Position numbers and translations under genes: made by a program
From: Rhizophagus irregularis
Taxonomy: Eukaryota > Glomeromycota > Glomeromycetes > Glomerales > Glomeraceae
Reading direction: 5' to 3'
NCBI RefSeq assembly: GCF_026210795.1
Contig: NC_089431.1
Span: forward strand, 4,464,001-4,528,000
DNA length: 64,000 nucleotides
The notes under the pieces: model-generated
Seen by the model: only the letters and a program-made list of their open reading frames with translations
The model's database searches: none
Told to the model about the DNA's origin: nothing
Shown: positions 12,191 through 23,363 of the stretch, piece by piece
How positions within the stretch are numbered: position 1 is the first letter of the stretch
Layout of the letters: each line of letters starts with the position of its first letter

Positions 12191-12775
12191 GAGGTATTTT
12201 TCTTTTTTTCTTTTTATTTTTATTTCTAACTTATATTCTTACACTTTGTTTCTTACTAGCTCTATTTCATTATATTTAGGTCTTTTAGTCCTTCCAGTTC
12301 TGCAATTAAGGTTCGGTTGTTTTTCGATTTATATTTCGTTTCTTATTTTTTATTTTTTTTATTTTGTTTCCGTTTCATATTTCGTTTTTATTTCATTTTT
12401 TTTTAGATCTTTTAGTTCTTTCAGTTCTACAATTAATAAAGGTATGTTTTTTATTTTTATTTTGTTTCTATCTTATATTTCGTTTCTTACTAACTTCAGT
12501 TTTTTTTACTTTATGGCTTATTTGTTACTTGGTTTCCTATCATTATCTTTTGCTACCCAACCTCCTATCATGATCATTTTTTTATTTTTGTCTCATCATT
12601 TTTCACTTCCTATTACTTCTCATTATTCCATTCTTTTCGTCTCTCATTATTTTCTATTATATCTTTTCATTTTCCATTATTTCTTTTTCTCTCCTGTTTA
12701 CTTCCCATCATTTCTTTTTGTCTCTCATCACTCCTTTTCGTCTCCCATCACTCCTCTTCATCGGATAAGATTATT
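12191..12775 (+). repeat. Polypyrimidine (T/C-rich) low-complexity tract
   Basis: About 580 bp of almost pure T/C on the plus strand, with recurring ttttcgtctc, catcatttttc and tcatttttt strings. A 245-codon frame runs through it, but it encodes only Phe/Ser/Leu/Tyr-rich low-complexity sequence as expected from the base composition. A similar tract lies at 56280-57290. Confidence 0.7.
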
Positions 12776-13372
12776 TTGAATAAATATGTTTGCAAAAAAA
12801 TTTTTTTTTTAAATATCTTTTGCGATAAAATTTTTGGTTTGAGAAAAAGATGAAAAATCTAAAAAAAAGGAACCAAAAAAAGCTAAAAATATTTGAAAAA
12901 AAAATCGGACAAAATAAAATTAATAATCAAAAAAAAATTCCGATTGAGGTAAAATTTCATTAACTGAAATTGGATTAGTTGATTGGTTTTTGCGGAGGCA
13001 TGTCACGGGTTTTAATTATATGGGATTCCCATGGAATTTCAGGAATTTATCGGGATCTGTGCAAATTTTACATTAGTAATATCTGATATTGTACAAACCT
13101 CATAAAATTCGCGTAACGGTTAATTAACCCCATGGGATTTCAAGTTACACAATTCAGACTATTTATACATGCTAGTCTAAACGTTACGGTTACACGTGTA
13201 TTTTTTTAGTTTTAAGAAATGCTAAATGCCAATCTGAACAAATGTAATAAATCTTCAGTGTTCCACTGCATGAATTATAAAGTATTAAAACGCGTCGCGA
13301 CCGTCGCGTTAATCTCATCATTTTTTTTTTTAGTATCGTATTACTTGTCACTATTTTTATATTTTTGACGAT
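12776..13372. other. Left flank of the hAT transposase gene
   Basis: No convincing counterpart of the right-end CCGGATA-type repeats (15770-15925) is visible, so the left terminus of the element is not located. The short palindromic string acgcgtcgcgaccgtcgcgt lies at about 13289-13310. Confidence 0.4.
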
Positions 13373-15587
13373 ATGGCACAACACCAAAGTAGCATTACTC
13401 CCTTTTTGATTTCTCCCCCAAACGTACCACCTAATGAAGATTCTATCCAACCAGTAAGAAAGAAAAAAAAAATTTCAAGGAAAAAAACTAGTTGGATATG
13501 GGAGCATTTTATTGAAGGACATACTGATAATGATGAACCAGCCATTATCTGTCAAGTGGAAAAGGAAAATGGTACGAAATGCAATGTAAAACTTAAACAT
13601 GATAGTAGTGGAATTAGTCATCTATGGTCTATTCATAAAATGACTAACAATGGAAAACAGCCAGTATGAATATTTATTATTTAATTAAAAAAATGATGAT
13701 TGATACTTATATTTAATAATTATGACTAATTTGTTTTTACATAAATTTATTTTATTTAATTTATAAAAATATAGGATAAACAACAAAAACTCAATGTAAC
13801 TGAAAAATATTCAGAAGCACAGCAAGATAGACTTCGTCAATTTCTGGTTAATTGGGTTATTGATGATTTACAACCTTTCTCAGTTGTTAATAGCCCATCA
13901 TTTCGTATTTTTTGCAATGAATTAGACCCTGCGTTTTTAATACCAGAGGCAAAATCTGTAAAAGCAATGATTCATCAGGCATATAATTTTACGTATCCAA
14001 GAATGATAGAACAAATTGGAAAAGAAGCAAAATCTGTTGCATTAACAGCAGATCTGTGGACTGGCAGAAATCATAAAGGATTTCTTGGAATCACATGTTC
14101 ATATCTTGATGCAGATTTTATTCTTAAAGAAGTTATACTTGCTATAGAATACGTCCGATACCCACATACCGCAGAACATATAGCTGAATGCTTTGAAAAT
14201 ATCTTAAAACAGTGGAATATAAGACATATCACGACTACAATCACAACAGATAATGGCTCCAATATGAAAAATTCTGTTGAATTGTTAAATGGAATTAGTT
14301 GGATAGGATGTTTTGCACACACATTACAATTGGTAGTGGGTAAAGGATTATATGTAGCAAAAACCTTGATATTACGTGTGGAACGTTTGATAGATTTTTT
14401 TATGACGACTAAACAATCCAAAAGACTTGAAAAGATTCAAAAGGAGCATCCTTCTCTTGCTAATAATGAAGAAGGTGATGAACCTATAGTACGTATTATT
14501 ACTTAAATTTAAATTATTTATATTACAAAATTACAATAATTATTAATTGCATTTAATTTATTTGTCTTAGGATGCTGCTAAAACTTCAAAATACCTCAAT
14601 GCTATTGCTGACGTTTCTACCAGATGGTATTCTAGTTATTTGGCCTGGCGTCATCTTACCAAATTAAAAGGATATATTAAAGGATTAGTTAATCATCTTG
14701 AGCTTGAATCTGATCCTGATTCCCGAAAGGATGCAAAGCTACTAAAAAATATAATGATAAGTGATGATGAATGGTCATTAATTTTGGATTTAACCGAAAT
14801 TCTTTCTCACTTTGCAGATGCAACAAACTATTTGGGAGAAAGTAAATATTGTACTTACAGCAGCATGAATCCAACTATTATAGAGATCATGAAATGGGTC
14901 CGTCCATCTTCAAGTAACAATGGCCTTACTGATATTGATGTTGATAGAATTAATGATGCTTTTGGAGAAGTTTCTGAATTAGAAAAAGATAGAGAAATCA
15001 ATACACCTGTTGATACTTACGATCTTTTAGATCAAATAAAAAAAATTTTATATGGTGCATTGATTCATTACTTTAATCCTACATCATCTGAAGCTCTTTT
15101 GGCTGCTCTTCTTGATCCACGGTTCAAAAACTTACATTTATTTACACAAAACCAAAAGCAAGATGCTATAGATGAATTGCAAAATAGGTATAGTAAGATG
15201 AAATTGGAACAATCTACTACTTCAACTACACCTCCAGCTCAGCCCCGAAAAAAAAGATCATTGTTTTATGCTTTTACCAAGTCATCAACATCAACAGCCG
15301 AAAATGAAGTGAATGAATATTTAGCATTGGACGAGATTCCATTTGAAAGTGATCCATATGCTTGGTGTAATGATAGAAAAGAAAAGTTTCCGGTTTTAAG
15401 TCAATTGGCTAGAAAGAAATTAGGTATTCGAGTAGCATCTACTCCTTCAGAACGACTGTTCTCTGACGTAGGGAATCTGTTAACTGTTGAAAGAACAAGA
15501 ATGAAACCTGAGTTATTTAGTCGTGTTATGTTCTTGAAACGGAATGGTCACCACTTTTCTAGTATTCATCCCCACCTCAAAAAATAA
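13373..15587 (+). CDS. hAT-family transposase with BED finger, 673 aa, apparently intact
   Basis: Three exons: 13373-13663, 13775-14488 and 14571-15587. Introns of 111 and 82 bp (GTATGA..TAG and GTACGT..TAG) both fall in phase 0. Exon 1 carries a basic KKKKISRKK patch and a BED-type finger (SWIWEHF, CQVEKENGTKC, HLWSIH). Exon 2 carries the RNase-H-like core: TADLWTGRNHKGF with the first Asp, TTDNGSNM with the second Asp, and GCFAHTLQLVV with the Cys-His pair typical of hAT proteins. Exon 3 has the helical insert and the C-terminal dimerisation block (SQLARKKLGIRVASTPSERL, FSDVGNLLT, RTRMKPE). It would cut and paste DNA in the nucleus. No frame lesion is seen, so it could be active. The sequence from 15770 to 15925 holds probable subterminal repeats of the element. 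Confidence 0.93.
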
Positions 15588-15759
15588 TAACTCCTATTGA
15601 TGTTATTAATGTTTAAAAAATCTTTATTCTATACTTTACAATAAAATCAATATAGCTAATGTTTTCAGTTTTTGAAGAAAAAAATATTATTATACAATGT
15701 AATAAATAAAACTATAATAAAAAAAAAGTAAAAACTATCGTCAATTATTCGACTTTAGA

Positions 15760-15925
15760 TATTAAATTCGCGGATATACAAACATCTGCGAAGATCACGG
15801 ATTAATTCGGATGGATATCCGGTTTCGCAAAAAAAATATTTTAATAGATAACCGGATATGAAAATTCTTTAACAGTGCGGATTTATTTTATCCGGATACT
15901 AGCCGGATACAAACACTATAAATTG
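15760..15925. mobile_element. Probable right-end subterminal repeats of the hAT element
   Basis: Clustered ggatat, atccgg and ccggata strings (for example ggatggatatccggtt, ataaccggatatg, ttatccggatactagccgga) end in cggatacaaacacta. hAT transposases bind short repeated subterminal motifs of this kind. The matching left end was not found, so the element's borders are uncertain. Confidence 0.5.
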
Positions 15926-16830
15926 ACACTTAGAAAAAATAATAAATAAATCACATCACAAAGTACATTGGACGTTAATTTACTAAATTTTTTTGGATCA
16001 TAGTACTAATTTTAGATCATCAGAGTTTCAAATGATCGAGATTATCGAATCATAATGTGGAATTAATTTTTAAAATGGATATTTATAAAGTTTTAAAATC
16101 ATCAAAGTCAAAATTTTCGAAACTAAATTTTTTAAAATTAAGTTCTTTGTATGAATTCAGATCAATTTTTCGTGATCTCGTGATAGATTTAATCCCGATG
16201 CAACAATAAAGATTCTTAGAGGGTATAATGACTATAATCCAGTTAAACGAAAAAAGCGTTTAATAATGCAAGATATATTTACACTTCATTTAATAGTAAT
16301 TATAGTGAAAATTTTGTTTAAATCGCATAGCAAGTGAAAGTAGTATAATAATTCTGAATACGGTTGTTTCACTGGCTTGGAAGCAATTGTTTTAATTATT
16401 GTTATTTTTATGGGAAAATCCGGTTAAAAAGTTAATTATAAGGTACTGATATCAAATTTTTTGAAATTTATGTTCGTTTAATTTCATTTTATTATATTAT
16501 ATTATATTATTTATTTATTTATTTTTTTCAGAAAAAAAATAAAGACGAAAGTAGAACGTAAATTTCGGCTTACATGCCAAAGAATATAGTAAAATTTTAC
16601 GATTTTATCGAATAATAACAATCGAAATTTAATTTCGTCTAGAATTATTTAATTAAATTAAACAAGTCACATAAAGGTATACTGGGAAATTTAATTTACG
16701 CTTTGCAATTGATCAAGACAAACTAATTGGTATAATTCTTTTCTTCTTTATATTCTTATAAATCTATTAATCTAATAATTTCTATTACACAAAAAGTCAA
16801 AAATAAAATTTTAAACAAGGAAACATATAA

Positions 16831-18420
16831 TTAAATATTAATCTGAAATATTTCATATTCTTCTATAAAAAACTTATCTTCGGTTTTTCTGATAGGTTTT
16901 TCATAGGATGACTTTTTACAATGACACCTATCAAATTTCTGCACTAAATCACCACCACTAATCATTATAACTTCGGATAATGTAAGGTCACTTTTACCAA
17001 ATGATGGACCAAGTTTCTTCGAATAATTTATGGCATACTTTTTATCCTTCACTCTACTTAGAAGATAATCTTCATTATTTTCATTATTCATAAGGGAGAA
17101 TATAAAACTATCGTTAGTAATGCCAAAACCTCCAGATTTCCATTTAATCGGATTATACCCTCCAAGAATTTCATTACTACCTCGTACTTTAATAACTGTT
17201 ACGGTATTAGATTGATTATCACAAATGTTGTGAAATTTTTCAGAAGTCAATCCATCACGAGATCTACGAAAAATTAATTTAAATTCATATAATTTGTTTG
17301 CCTTATCTGTAATTTCTAATCTATCAATCCATTTTGAGATTAATTCAGCATGTTGGATTGTAATAATTTTCGAATCTATACTCATTGAACCATCTTTTGA
17401 AATTGATTCAATCTGTTTGTTTGAATTGACTATTGAATTAACGCCCCTTGAACTGATTGTTTTGATCGTTTGAGGTTCGGTTGGCATATAATCATGATTC
17501 AAAAAAATTTTCAATAATTCCTTATATAATTCCTTCGGTAAAATTTTCTTATATGGTAAAACTTTATCCATAAATTCTTTAGAAGACAAAGTAAAGAATT
17601 TAATAAAAGGAATAGATTGTTGTAAGGTATTCTTTAAAACATTGAAATCATCTTTTGAAAAGTTTGCAGGATCAGAAGGGAGTTCAGGATTTTGAGTGAG
17701 TCCCCATTTAAGAACATGTTCCCAGACTTGAATTCCATCCATTTGAAGATCATCATGTTGAATAAGAGAAATCAAAGTTCTCTCTGAAATTGAAGTAAAA
17801 TCGGGTGAATTAAAAATTTTTTCCGATTGTTTAGAAATTAATTCCGTACAAAACTTTTGAAGTTCTAAGAAAGAATCACTCTCAAAACTAGTTTGATACA
17901 TTGGAATAAAATTTTGTTCAATCCAGTCTGCTTGATTATTAATCAAAAATGATTGTGTATAGGGTATTAATTCCTGAAGATTTAGTTCACTGGCAGCAAC
18001 CAAAATTTTAACAACGTACGAAGCATCAAATTCTTCCAAAGAAAGTTTTCCTCCATAAATATACCTAAAAAAAAAAAGAAAAATTATTTTTTTTTATGAA
18101 ATAGTTACAAAATTATGTAAACTATATATTAAAATAAATATTTCTAATTTAATCTTTTCTTACTTTAAAATTATTTGGAAAATTTCAGGTGAAATATTTG
18201 GTAATTTAATATGTACTAACGTTCCATCATTCTTCTTTTTATTTGTTGACAAAATTTTTTTCAAATAAGGGGAACGATAATTTAAAATAACCATATGAGA
18301 ACGAAATATTTTAACATAAGGGTCGATACCAACTTCTATTGTAACATCATAATATTCTTCATCATCTAAAATTTCGAGTAAATTTTGTGATAATATCGGT
18401 AAAAATTTATTACCTGCCAT
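16831..18420 (-). CDS. BTB-BACK-TLDc protein, 496 aa
   Basis: Exons 18420-18164 and 18064-16831 flank a 99-bp intron (GTAAGA..TAG, phase 2); spliced length 497 codons. BTB (DDEEYYDVTIEVG near residue 19), BACK (DWIEQNF, VWEHVLKWG) and TLDc (NEILGGYNPIKW, GPSFGKSDLTL, IEEYEIFQI) are all present. The hinge is slightly longer than in its sister at 5142-6730 (extra GVNSIVNSNKQ). TLDc contains RRSRDGLTSEKFHNICD and a C-x-C pair (CHCKKSSYEKPIR) near the end. It is the recent duplicate of 5142-6730, and both sequences diverge most in hinge and TLDc. Confidence 0.93.
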
Positions 18421-18439
18421 AATAAATGAAATGGAAAAT

Positions 18440-18452
18440 TAGCAGATCGTAT
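18440..18452 (-). promoter_or_regulatory. Shared upstream element
   Basis: On the minus strand this reads ATACGATCTGCTAA, about 21 bp upstream of the ATG at 18420. It is the closest spacing in the array. The CAACAA half is altered. Confidence 0.4.
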
Positions 18453-18480
18453 CCGATGTTTGAATTTATAGGGGTACAAA

Positions 18481-19503
18481 TATATCACTGCTGTTACACA
18501 AATTTTATTTGTCCTCTATTAATACAACATTTGTATCGGTTCGGATGATTGTCATTCAACTTATGGTTAGCTCAGTTTACTGGAAACGTAATTAGGAGTT
18601 AGGAAGTTAGCAAATATTCTGGTAAAAATGCCGTAAGACTCGCTCACAAATTATAAATAAACAATTAAACCCAAGGTAGATGATAAACTATTAACTATTT
18701 ATTTATAGAAAAATAGAAGGAATTTGTTATTAGGCAATTAAAGTAGCGATAACTTAAGTTATTTGACTCTACTAATTCCTTATTTTAACATTATTTTCAA
18801 CATTTATCAAATGATTCGAGATATTTCCTCATTACATTTATCTCATCATTACATAAATCTACTTCTAATCCACTAAAATTTTACAAACTGATCATTACGT
18901 GACATCACATGTACATTTTGTAACGTTTTAAAATCAATTGTAGTAATAAAATACTTTGAAATGATAATATTAAGTAATTGATAAATTGAAGTTTTTATTT
19001 TATTTTCATAATTTCATATTTTTTAATTGTTAATAAATAAAAATTTGTAATTATCAAATATTTATTATTAATGTTAATAAAAAGATTTATAATTACTATT
19101 ATTATAATAATTATTTAAATTAATTCATAAAAAAATCTTATTTAAAAACAAAATTTCATAATTTCCATTAATTTTAAAATTCAATATAATTTTCAATTCT
19201 TATAAAATTCTTTTTAAAAATTTTCATCATCATTTGAAATATTTAAACTGATTTAAAGACGTGAGTATCTTATTTTTAAGATTTTTTTTTTGCGAAGGTC
19301 TCTTTCTTTCAAGCGTAATTCAAAAGGATTATTATCAATATTCTTTTGGAAAAATAATTACTCGTATTCCGAAGAAACGATCAAACTTTTAAGGGAATAA
19401 CTTTATTAGCTGCGCCACAAGATTACAAAAAAAAGAAGTAATAAATATGAGATAACCAAAAATTTGTAACTTTTTATTAGATATTTTATATTTTATTACA
19501 ATA
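18481..19503. other. AT-rich spacer, no gene seen
   Basis: Low-complexity A/T sequence without coding or repeat structure that I can support. Confidence 0.5.
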
Positions 19504-19505
19504 TA

Positions 19506-19934
19506 CAGTCGACTCTGGTTATAACGAACCTGTTTGTACCGAAACCTCGTTATACCGAATCATAATTTCCAGAACCGATTTTTTATAAATAATTTCACTG
19601 GATATAACGAACTTTTATAATAAAACACTATATAACGCATCCGAACCAAACTTAACCAGCCCCTATATATCAGCTATATAATAACTTTATACTTTCTATA
19701 ACGAACGGTCATGTGACTATATAGTAGTCCAGGCCAATTTTATAGTGCTGGCTAGAATTACTAGTAATTTTTTCGAAAATTTATGTTAAAAAGAAATTAT
19801 AATTTTGGCCAGCATTACAAATTTGGCCTAAATTGCCTATAAAGAAAACTAGTTCGGTATATTATATAACGAATTCACAATATACCGAACTAAACCTCCT
19901 GGAACGGAGGGTTCGTTATATCCAGAGTTGACTG
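19506..19934. mobile_element. 429-bp pogo/Fot1-like MITE with TA target duplication
   Basis: The left end is CAGTCGACTCTGGTTATAAC and the inverted right end is CAGTCAACTCTGGATATAAC. Both continue into GAACC and are flanked by TA (19504-19505, 19935-19936). Several internal ataacgaac and tataccgaa strings repeat the terminal motif. CAGT...ATAACGAAC termini at TA sites are typical of the pogo/Tigger/Fot1 branch of Tc1/mariner. No transposase is inside. Confidence 0.85.
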
Positions 19935-20153
19935 TAGTCATATACTCATATACATGTACTGAATGTATAATAACAATTAAATCTTGCGTCATAAATATAT
20001 ATAATATTGGATAGTGTAAATATAGTTTCAAAGGCACAATATTTTTAAAATAATAAGAAATCGAAAAAATATAGATAGATTTCAAACAAAAAAAAAACTT
20101 CGGCTCTTATATTAAATAGTATAAAAATACAATGAAAATCACCTCGCCAATAT

Positions 20154-21684
20154 TTATGATTTAATATTAATTTGAAATACTTCATATTCTTCAATAGAAA
20201 AATGATCGAAAGTATTTCTGATCTGCTTTTCATAAAAAAATTTTTTACAAAAATTGGTATTATTACAAAAAGAATCACTAGCGTAAAGGCCTCCAAATAC
20301 CGTGAGGTCACCAATACCAAATGATGGACCGTAATATGAAAAATAATTTACGGCATAGCTTTCATCTACTACTCGACTCAAAATATAATCATTAATATCT
20401 TCCTTAAAAGAAAATATGAAACTATTTTTAGTTTTACCATAATGTTTGATCGTACTTTTAGATTTAGAATCCCATTTAATCGGATTATATCCTCCAAGAA
20501 TTTCATTACTGTTTTTTACTTCAATAATTGTTACAGTATGAGATCGATTATCACAAATTTCATGGAACTTTTTAAATGTAAATCCGTCACGAGATCCTCG
20601 AAGAATTAATTCGAATTTATACAAATTGTTCAACTTGTTCGTGTTCTCTAATCTATCAATCCATTTTGAGATTAATTCAACATGTTGATTTGTAATGATT
20701 TTTGAATCAATATTCTCATTAGAATCAATTTCTTTGATTTCTTTGATTTTTCTATTTGATGGTCTATAATCATGATTAAGAAAAGTTTTCAATAGATCAT
20801 TATATAATTCTTCCGGTAAAACTTTTCGATAAGGAAATACACTATCCAAAAATTCTTTTGAGGTCAAATTATAAAATTTAATAAAAGAAATACATTGTTG
20901 TAAGGTATTCTTCAAAGTATTATAATTGTCGTTTGAATAGCTTGAAGGGTCTGAAGAAAGTTCAGGATTTTGACCAATACCCCATTTAAGAACATGTTCC
21001 CAAATTTGAACTTCCCTCATTTGAAGATTATCATGTTGAATAAGAGAGATTAATAAATTTTCTGAAATTGAAGTAAAATCAGTTGAATTAAAAATTTTTT
21101 CTGATTGTTTGGATATTAACTCTGTACAAAAATTTTGAAGTTCTGAGAAAGAATCATTTTCAAAGTACGTTCGAAATATAAAATTAAAATTTTGTTCAAT
21201 CCAGTCTGCTTTGTACTTAATTAAAAATAATTGAGTATTCGGAATTAATTCTTGAAGACCTAGTTCATTTGCGGCAATTAAAATTTTAACGATATCAGAA
21301 GCATCATATTCTTTATAAAGAATTATTCCTCCATAGATATACCTAAAATGAAAACGTTTATAAAATCATACAAAACAAATAATTGTTCACTAAATAATTT
21401 AAATATTGTTACCTTAAAATTATTTGAAAAATTTCAGGTAAAATGTTTGGTAATTTTATATGTGTTAAAGTCCCGTCACTTTTCTTTTTATTAGTTGACA
21501 AAATTCTTCTCAAATGAAAAGAACGATAATTTAAAATAGCTATATGAGCACGAAATATTTTTACGTGAGGATCATCACCAACTTCAATTGTAATATCATA
21601 ATATTCATCATCATCTAATATTTCAAGTAAATTTTGAGATAATTTTTGTAAATATACATAACGATCATTACGAAAACGAACCAT
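20154..21684 (-). CDS. BTB-BACK-TLDc protein, 486 aa
   Basis: Exons 21684-21413 and 21342-20154 with a 70-bp phase-2 intron (GTAACA..TAG); spliced length 487 codons. I chose the ATG at 21684 (MVRFRNDRYVYLQKLSQNLL) because the sequence just upstream belongs to an inserted inverted-repeat element. Exon 2 is open from the splice site through IILYKEYDASDIV, BACK (DWIEQNFNFIFRTYF, IWEHVLKWG), a short hinge (IKEIKEIDSNENI) and TLDc (RGSRDGFTFKKFHEICD, NEILGGYNPIKW, GPSFGIGDLTVFG, IEEYEVFQINI). A Lys-Ser pair precedes the stop. Family roles are as for the other array members. The leader is split by the element at 21698-22237, which may change its expression. Confidence 0.92.
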
Positions 21685-21697
21685 TATAATTGAAATA

Positions 21698-22237
21698 TGG
21701 TGCCGGAACTCTATACTCAAAAATAAAATTGTGATAATTATAAATCTTTCAACACTTTAATAAAATAGAATTTCAAAGAAATAAACCGGTAACTTTGTTC
21801 TACAAGACAAGTACTATTAAATTACCGGTCAGATTTTCAAAAAAATATCTACATAAAAAGTTATAAGCGTTTGAAATTTGGTTATTTTTATATGATTGGC
21901 CCAAATTTGAAACAAAAAGTCACATAAATGCATTTATTTTATGAGAATTTACATAAATCGTATTGACATTTAATTATTTTAAGGCTTAAAATGGCTTAAA
22001 ATGTCCTTAATTTACTTAAAAGTCAAAATTCAACCCCATTTTAGCTTGATTGTTCTTAAATAAATACTACTTTCTGCTTTATTCTTTAGCCGATTTCCTT
22101 TTTTTTCCTTTTTTGTACATGCTCGTATCTGTTTTTTCTATTTTTTGTCCAAAATTGTGAGTTTTTATTGGCTATTATGCTTCTCACGTGATAAATTGAA
22201 AATTTGAACCATTTTTGAGTATAGAGTTCCGGCACCA
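21698..22237. mobile_element. 540-bp MITE in the 5' leader, perfect 27-bp inverted ends, TA duplication
   Basis: The first and last 27 bp are perfect inverted repeats beginning TGGTGCCGGAACTCTATACT. TA lies on each side (21696-21697 and 22238-22239). Removing the element restores attgaaatagaaaaataaaa, which matches the leader of the gene at 31463-33067 (attgaaatagaaaagtaaaa). TA duplication and perfect termini point to a Tc1/mariner-type non-autonomous element. The left end begins only 14 bp upstream of the start codon. Confidence 0.9.
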
Positions 22238-22257
22238 TAGAAAAATAAAAAATAAAG

Positions 22258-22280
22258 TTGTTGTAGATCATGTAGATCAT
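22258..22280 (-). promoter_or_regulatory. Shared upstream element displaced by the MITE
   Basis: On the minus strand this reads ATGATCTACATGATCTACAA followed by CAAC, a doubled core. It lies about 575 bp upstream of the ATG at 21684, but would lie about 30 bp upstream without the inserted element. Confidence 0.5.
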
Positions 22281-22299
22281 ATATGTATTTGAATATATA

Positions 22300-23240
22300 C
22301 TAAAGTAGTATCACCAGAGTCGGATATAATAAAACCCGATTCCGATTACGCATCAATAGATAGATGAGATTCCGATGTTCACATTAACGAAAATCTTTTT
22401 CTACCTATCATAAATTTCAATCGCACTGACTTTGTGTTTAGACGCATAATACATTAGACAATTTACAGTCTTATATATATGATTCGATAATACATCAGAA
22501 AAATTATACAAGTAAGTTGTTATCTTAATCTTACAGTGTTTAAGAAATCCGTTCAAAAATATTATGGTAATTTTTTCTATGAAATCTATTCACTAATATT
22601 CATTATGTATTTATTATAACTTGTTGATGATTTTGTATATATCTTTCTTTTGGTATTTTGGCAATTTGAATATATACCAATTAAAAAACACATATATCGG
22701 TTATCTACTAGTTTCATGAATGGTTTTTAACGGTGTACTTACTGTATGATAAATCAAGTTTGTAGAATTAATTATTTTGGGTAACCAGACTTTTCGCCGA
22801 AGGCCAAAGCCATTTCGCCGAAAAATTATTTATTCCATTTGGTTAGTTTATTGTTTTTATACTAAATACATAAAGAAATGTTTTCTAGAAAATCTTTGAA
22901 TTAGCTGATTTTATTAAATTTATCTCGTTGTTTATAATATATCAATAGTCTTTTTTTTATTTACTTTTTCGTGAGTAAATGAAATGTTTTCAAGAAAATA
23001 AAGTATTTATTTATTTCTTAATAATTAATATCAGTTACTTGAATGTTAAAGTGATAATATCTGGAAAAAAAAAAAATCTCTAAAAATAATTTATTTAATA
23101 TTTATTTTCATTGCTACCATTTTTCGGCGAAATCATAAGTAAAAAATTTTCAAAAATAATTAAATATCTATACCTTTTATCGCTGTTTTCAGAATTCTTC
23201 TACCTCATGCAAATTACTTAATAAAATAAAATTATAAGAT
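22300..23240. other. AT-rich spacer, no gene seen
   Basis: Contains only short frames. The string ttttcgccgaaggccaaagccatttcgccgaaaaa near 22790-22830 is a short imperfect repeat of unknown origin. Confidence 0.4.
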
Positions 23241-23244
23241 TACA

Positions 23245-23310
23245 GGGTGATTTATACCAGACAATAACCGGACAATTTGTCCGGTAATCGATCTGTAATT
23301 ATAATCACCC
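23245..23310. repeat. 66-bp foldback centred on a perfect palindrome
   Basis: gggtgatttata and tataatcaccc are inverted at the ends, and the centre ccggacaatttgtccgg (23268-23284) is a 17-bp palindrome. It lies just past the 3' end of the pseudogene at 23364-24901. It could be a MITE remnant or a 3' hairpin. Confidence 0.5.
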
Positions 23311-23363
23311 AGCAATCACAACGTACACAGAAATCTGAAAATTGCAATAATTATTTTGATCGG

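Larger units (their letters stand above)
15965..18480. repeat. Segmental duplication, copy 2 (with 4270-6800)
   Basis: Same orientation as copy 1, about 11.7 kb away. It includes 0.87 kb of 3' flank, the BTB-TLDc gene and its leader. It lacks the 172-bp TTA element and shows the uninterrupted site near 16010. Confidence 0.8.

Noticed and set aside
12042-12779. A 245-codon open frame on the plus strand
   Set aside because: It follows a polypyrimidine tract and encodes only Phe/Ser/Leu/Tyr low-complexity sequence. No domain or splice context is seen.
12970-13372. Search for the left terminal inverted repeat of the hAT element
   Set aside because: No string matching the inverse of cggatacaaacacta was found, so no left border is claimed.
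14071-14421. Open frame antisense to the hAT transposase
   Set aside because: It is a shadow of exon 2 of the transposase, whose motifs are unambiguous on the other strand.
20045-20320. A 91-codon frame overlapping the end of the gene at 20154-21684
   Set aside because: It is an alternative frame of the TLDc coding end and its AT-rich 3' flank.
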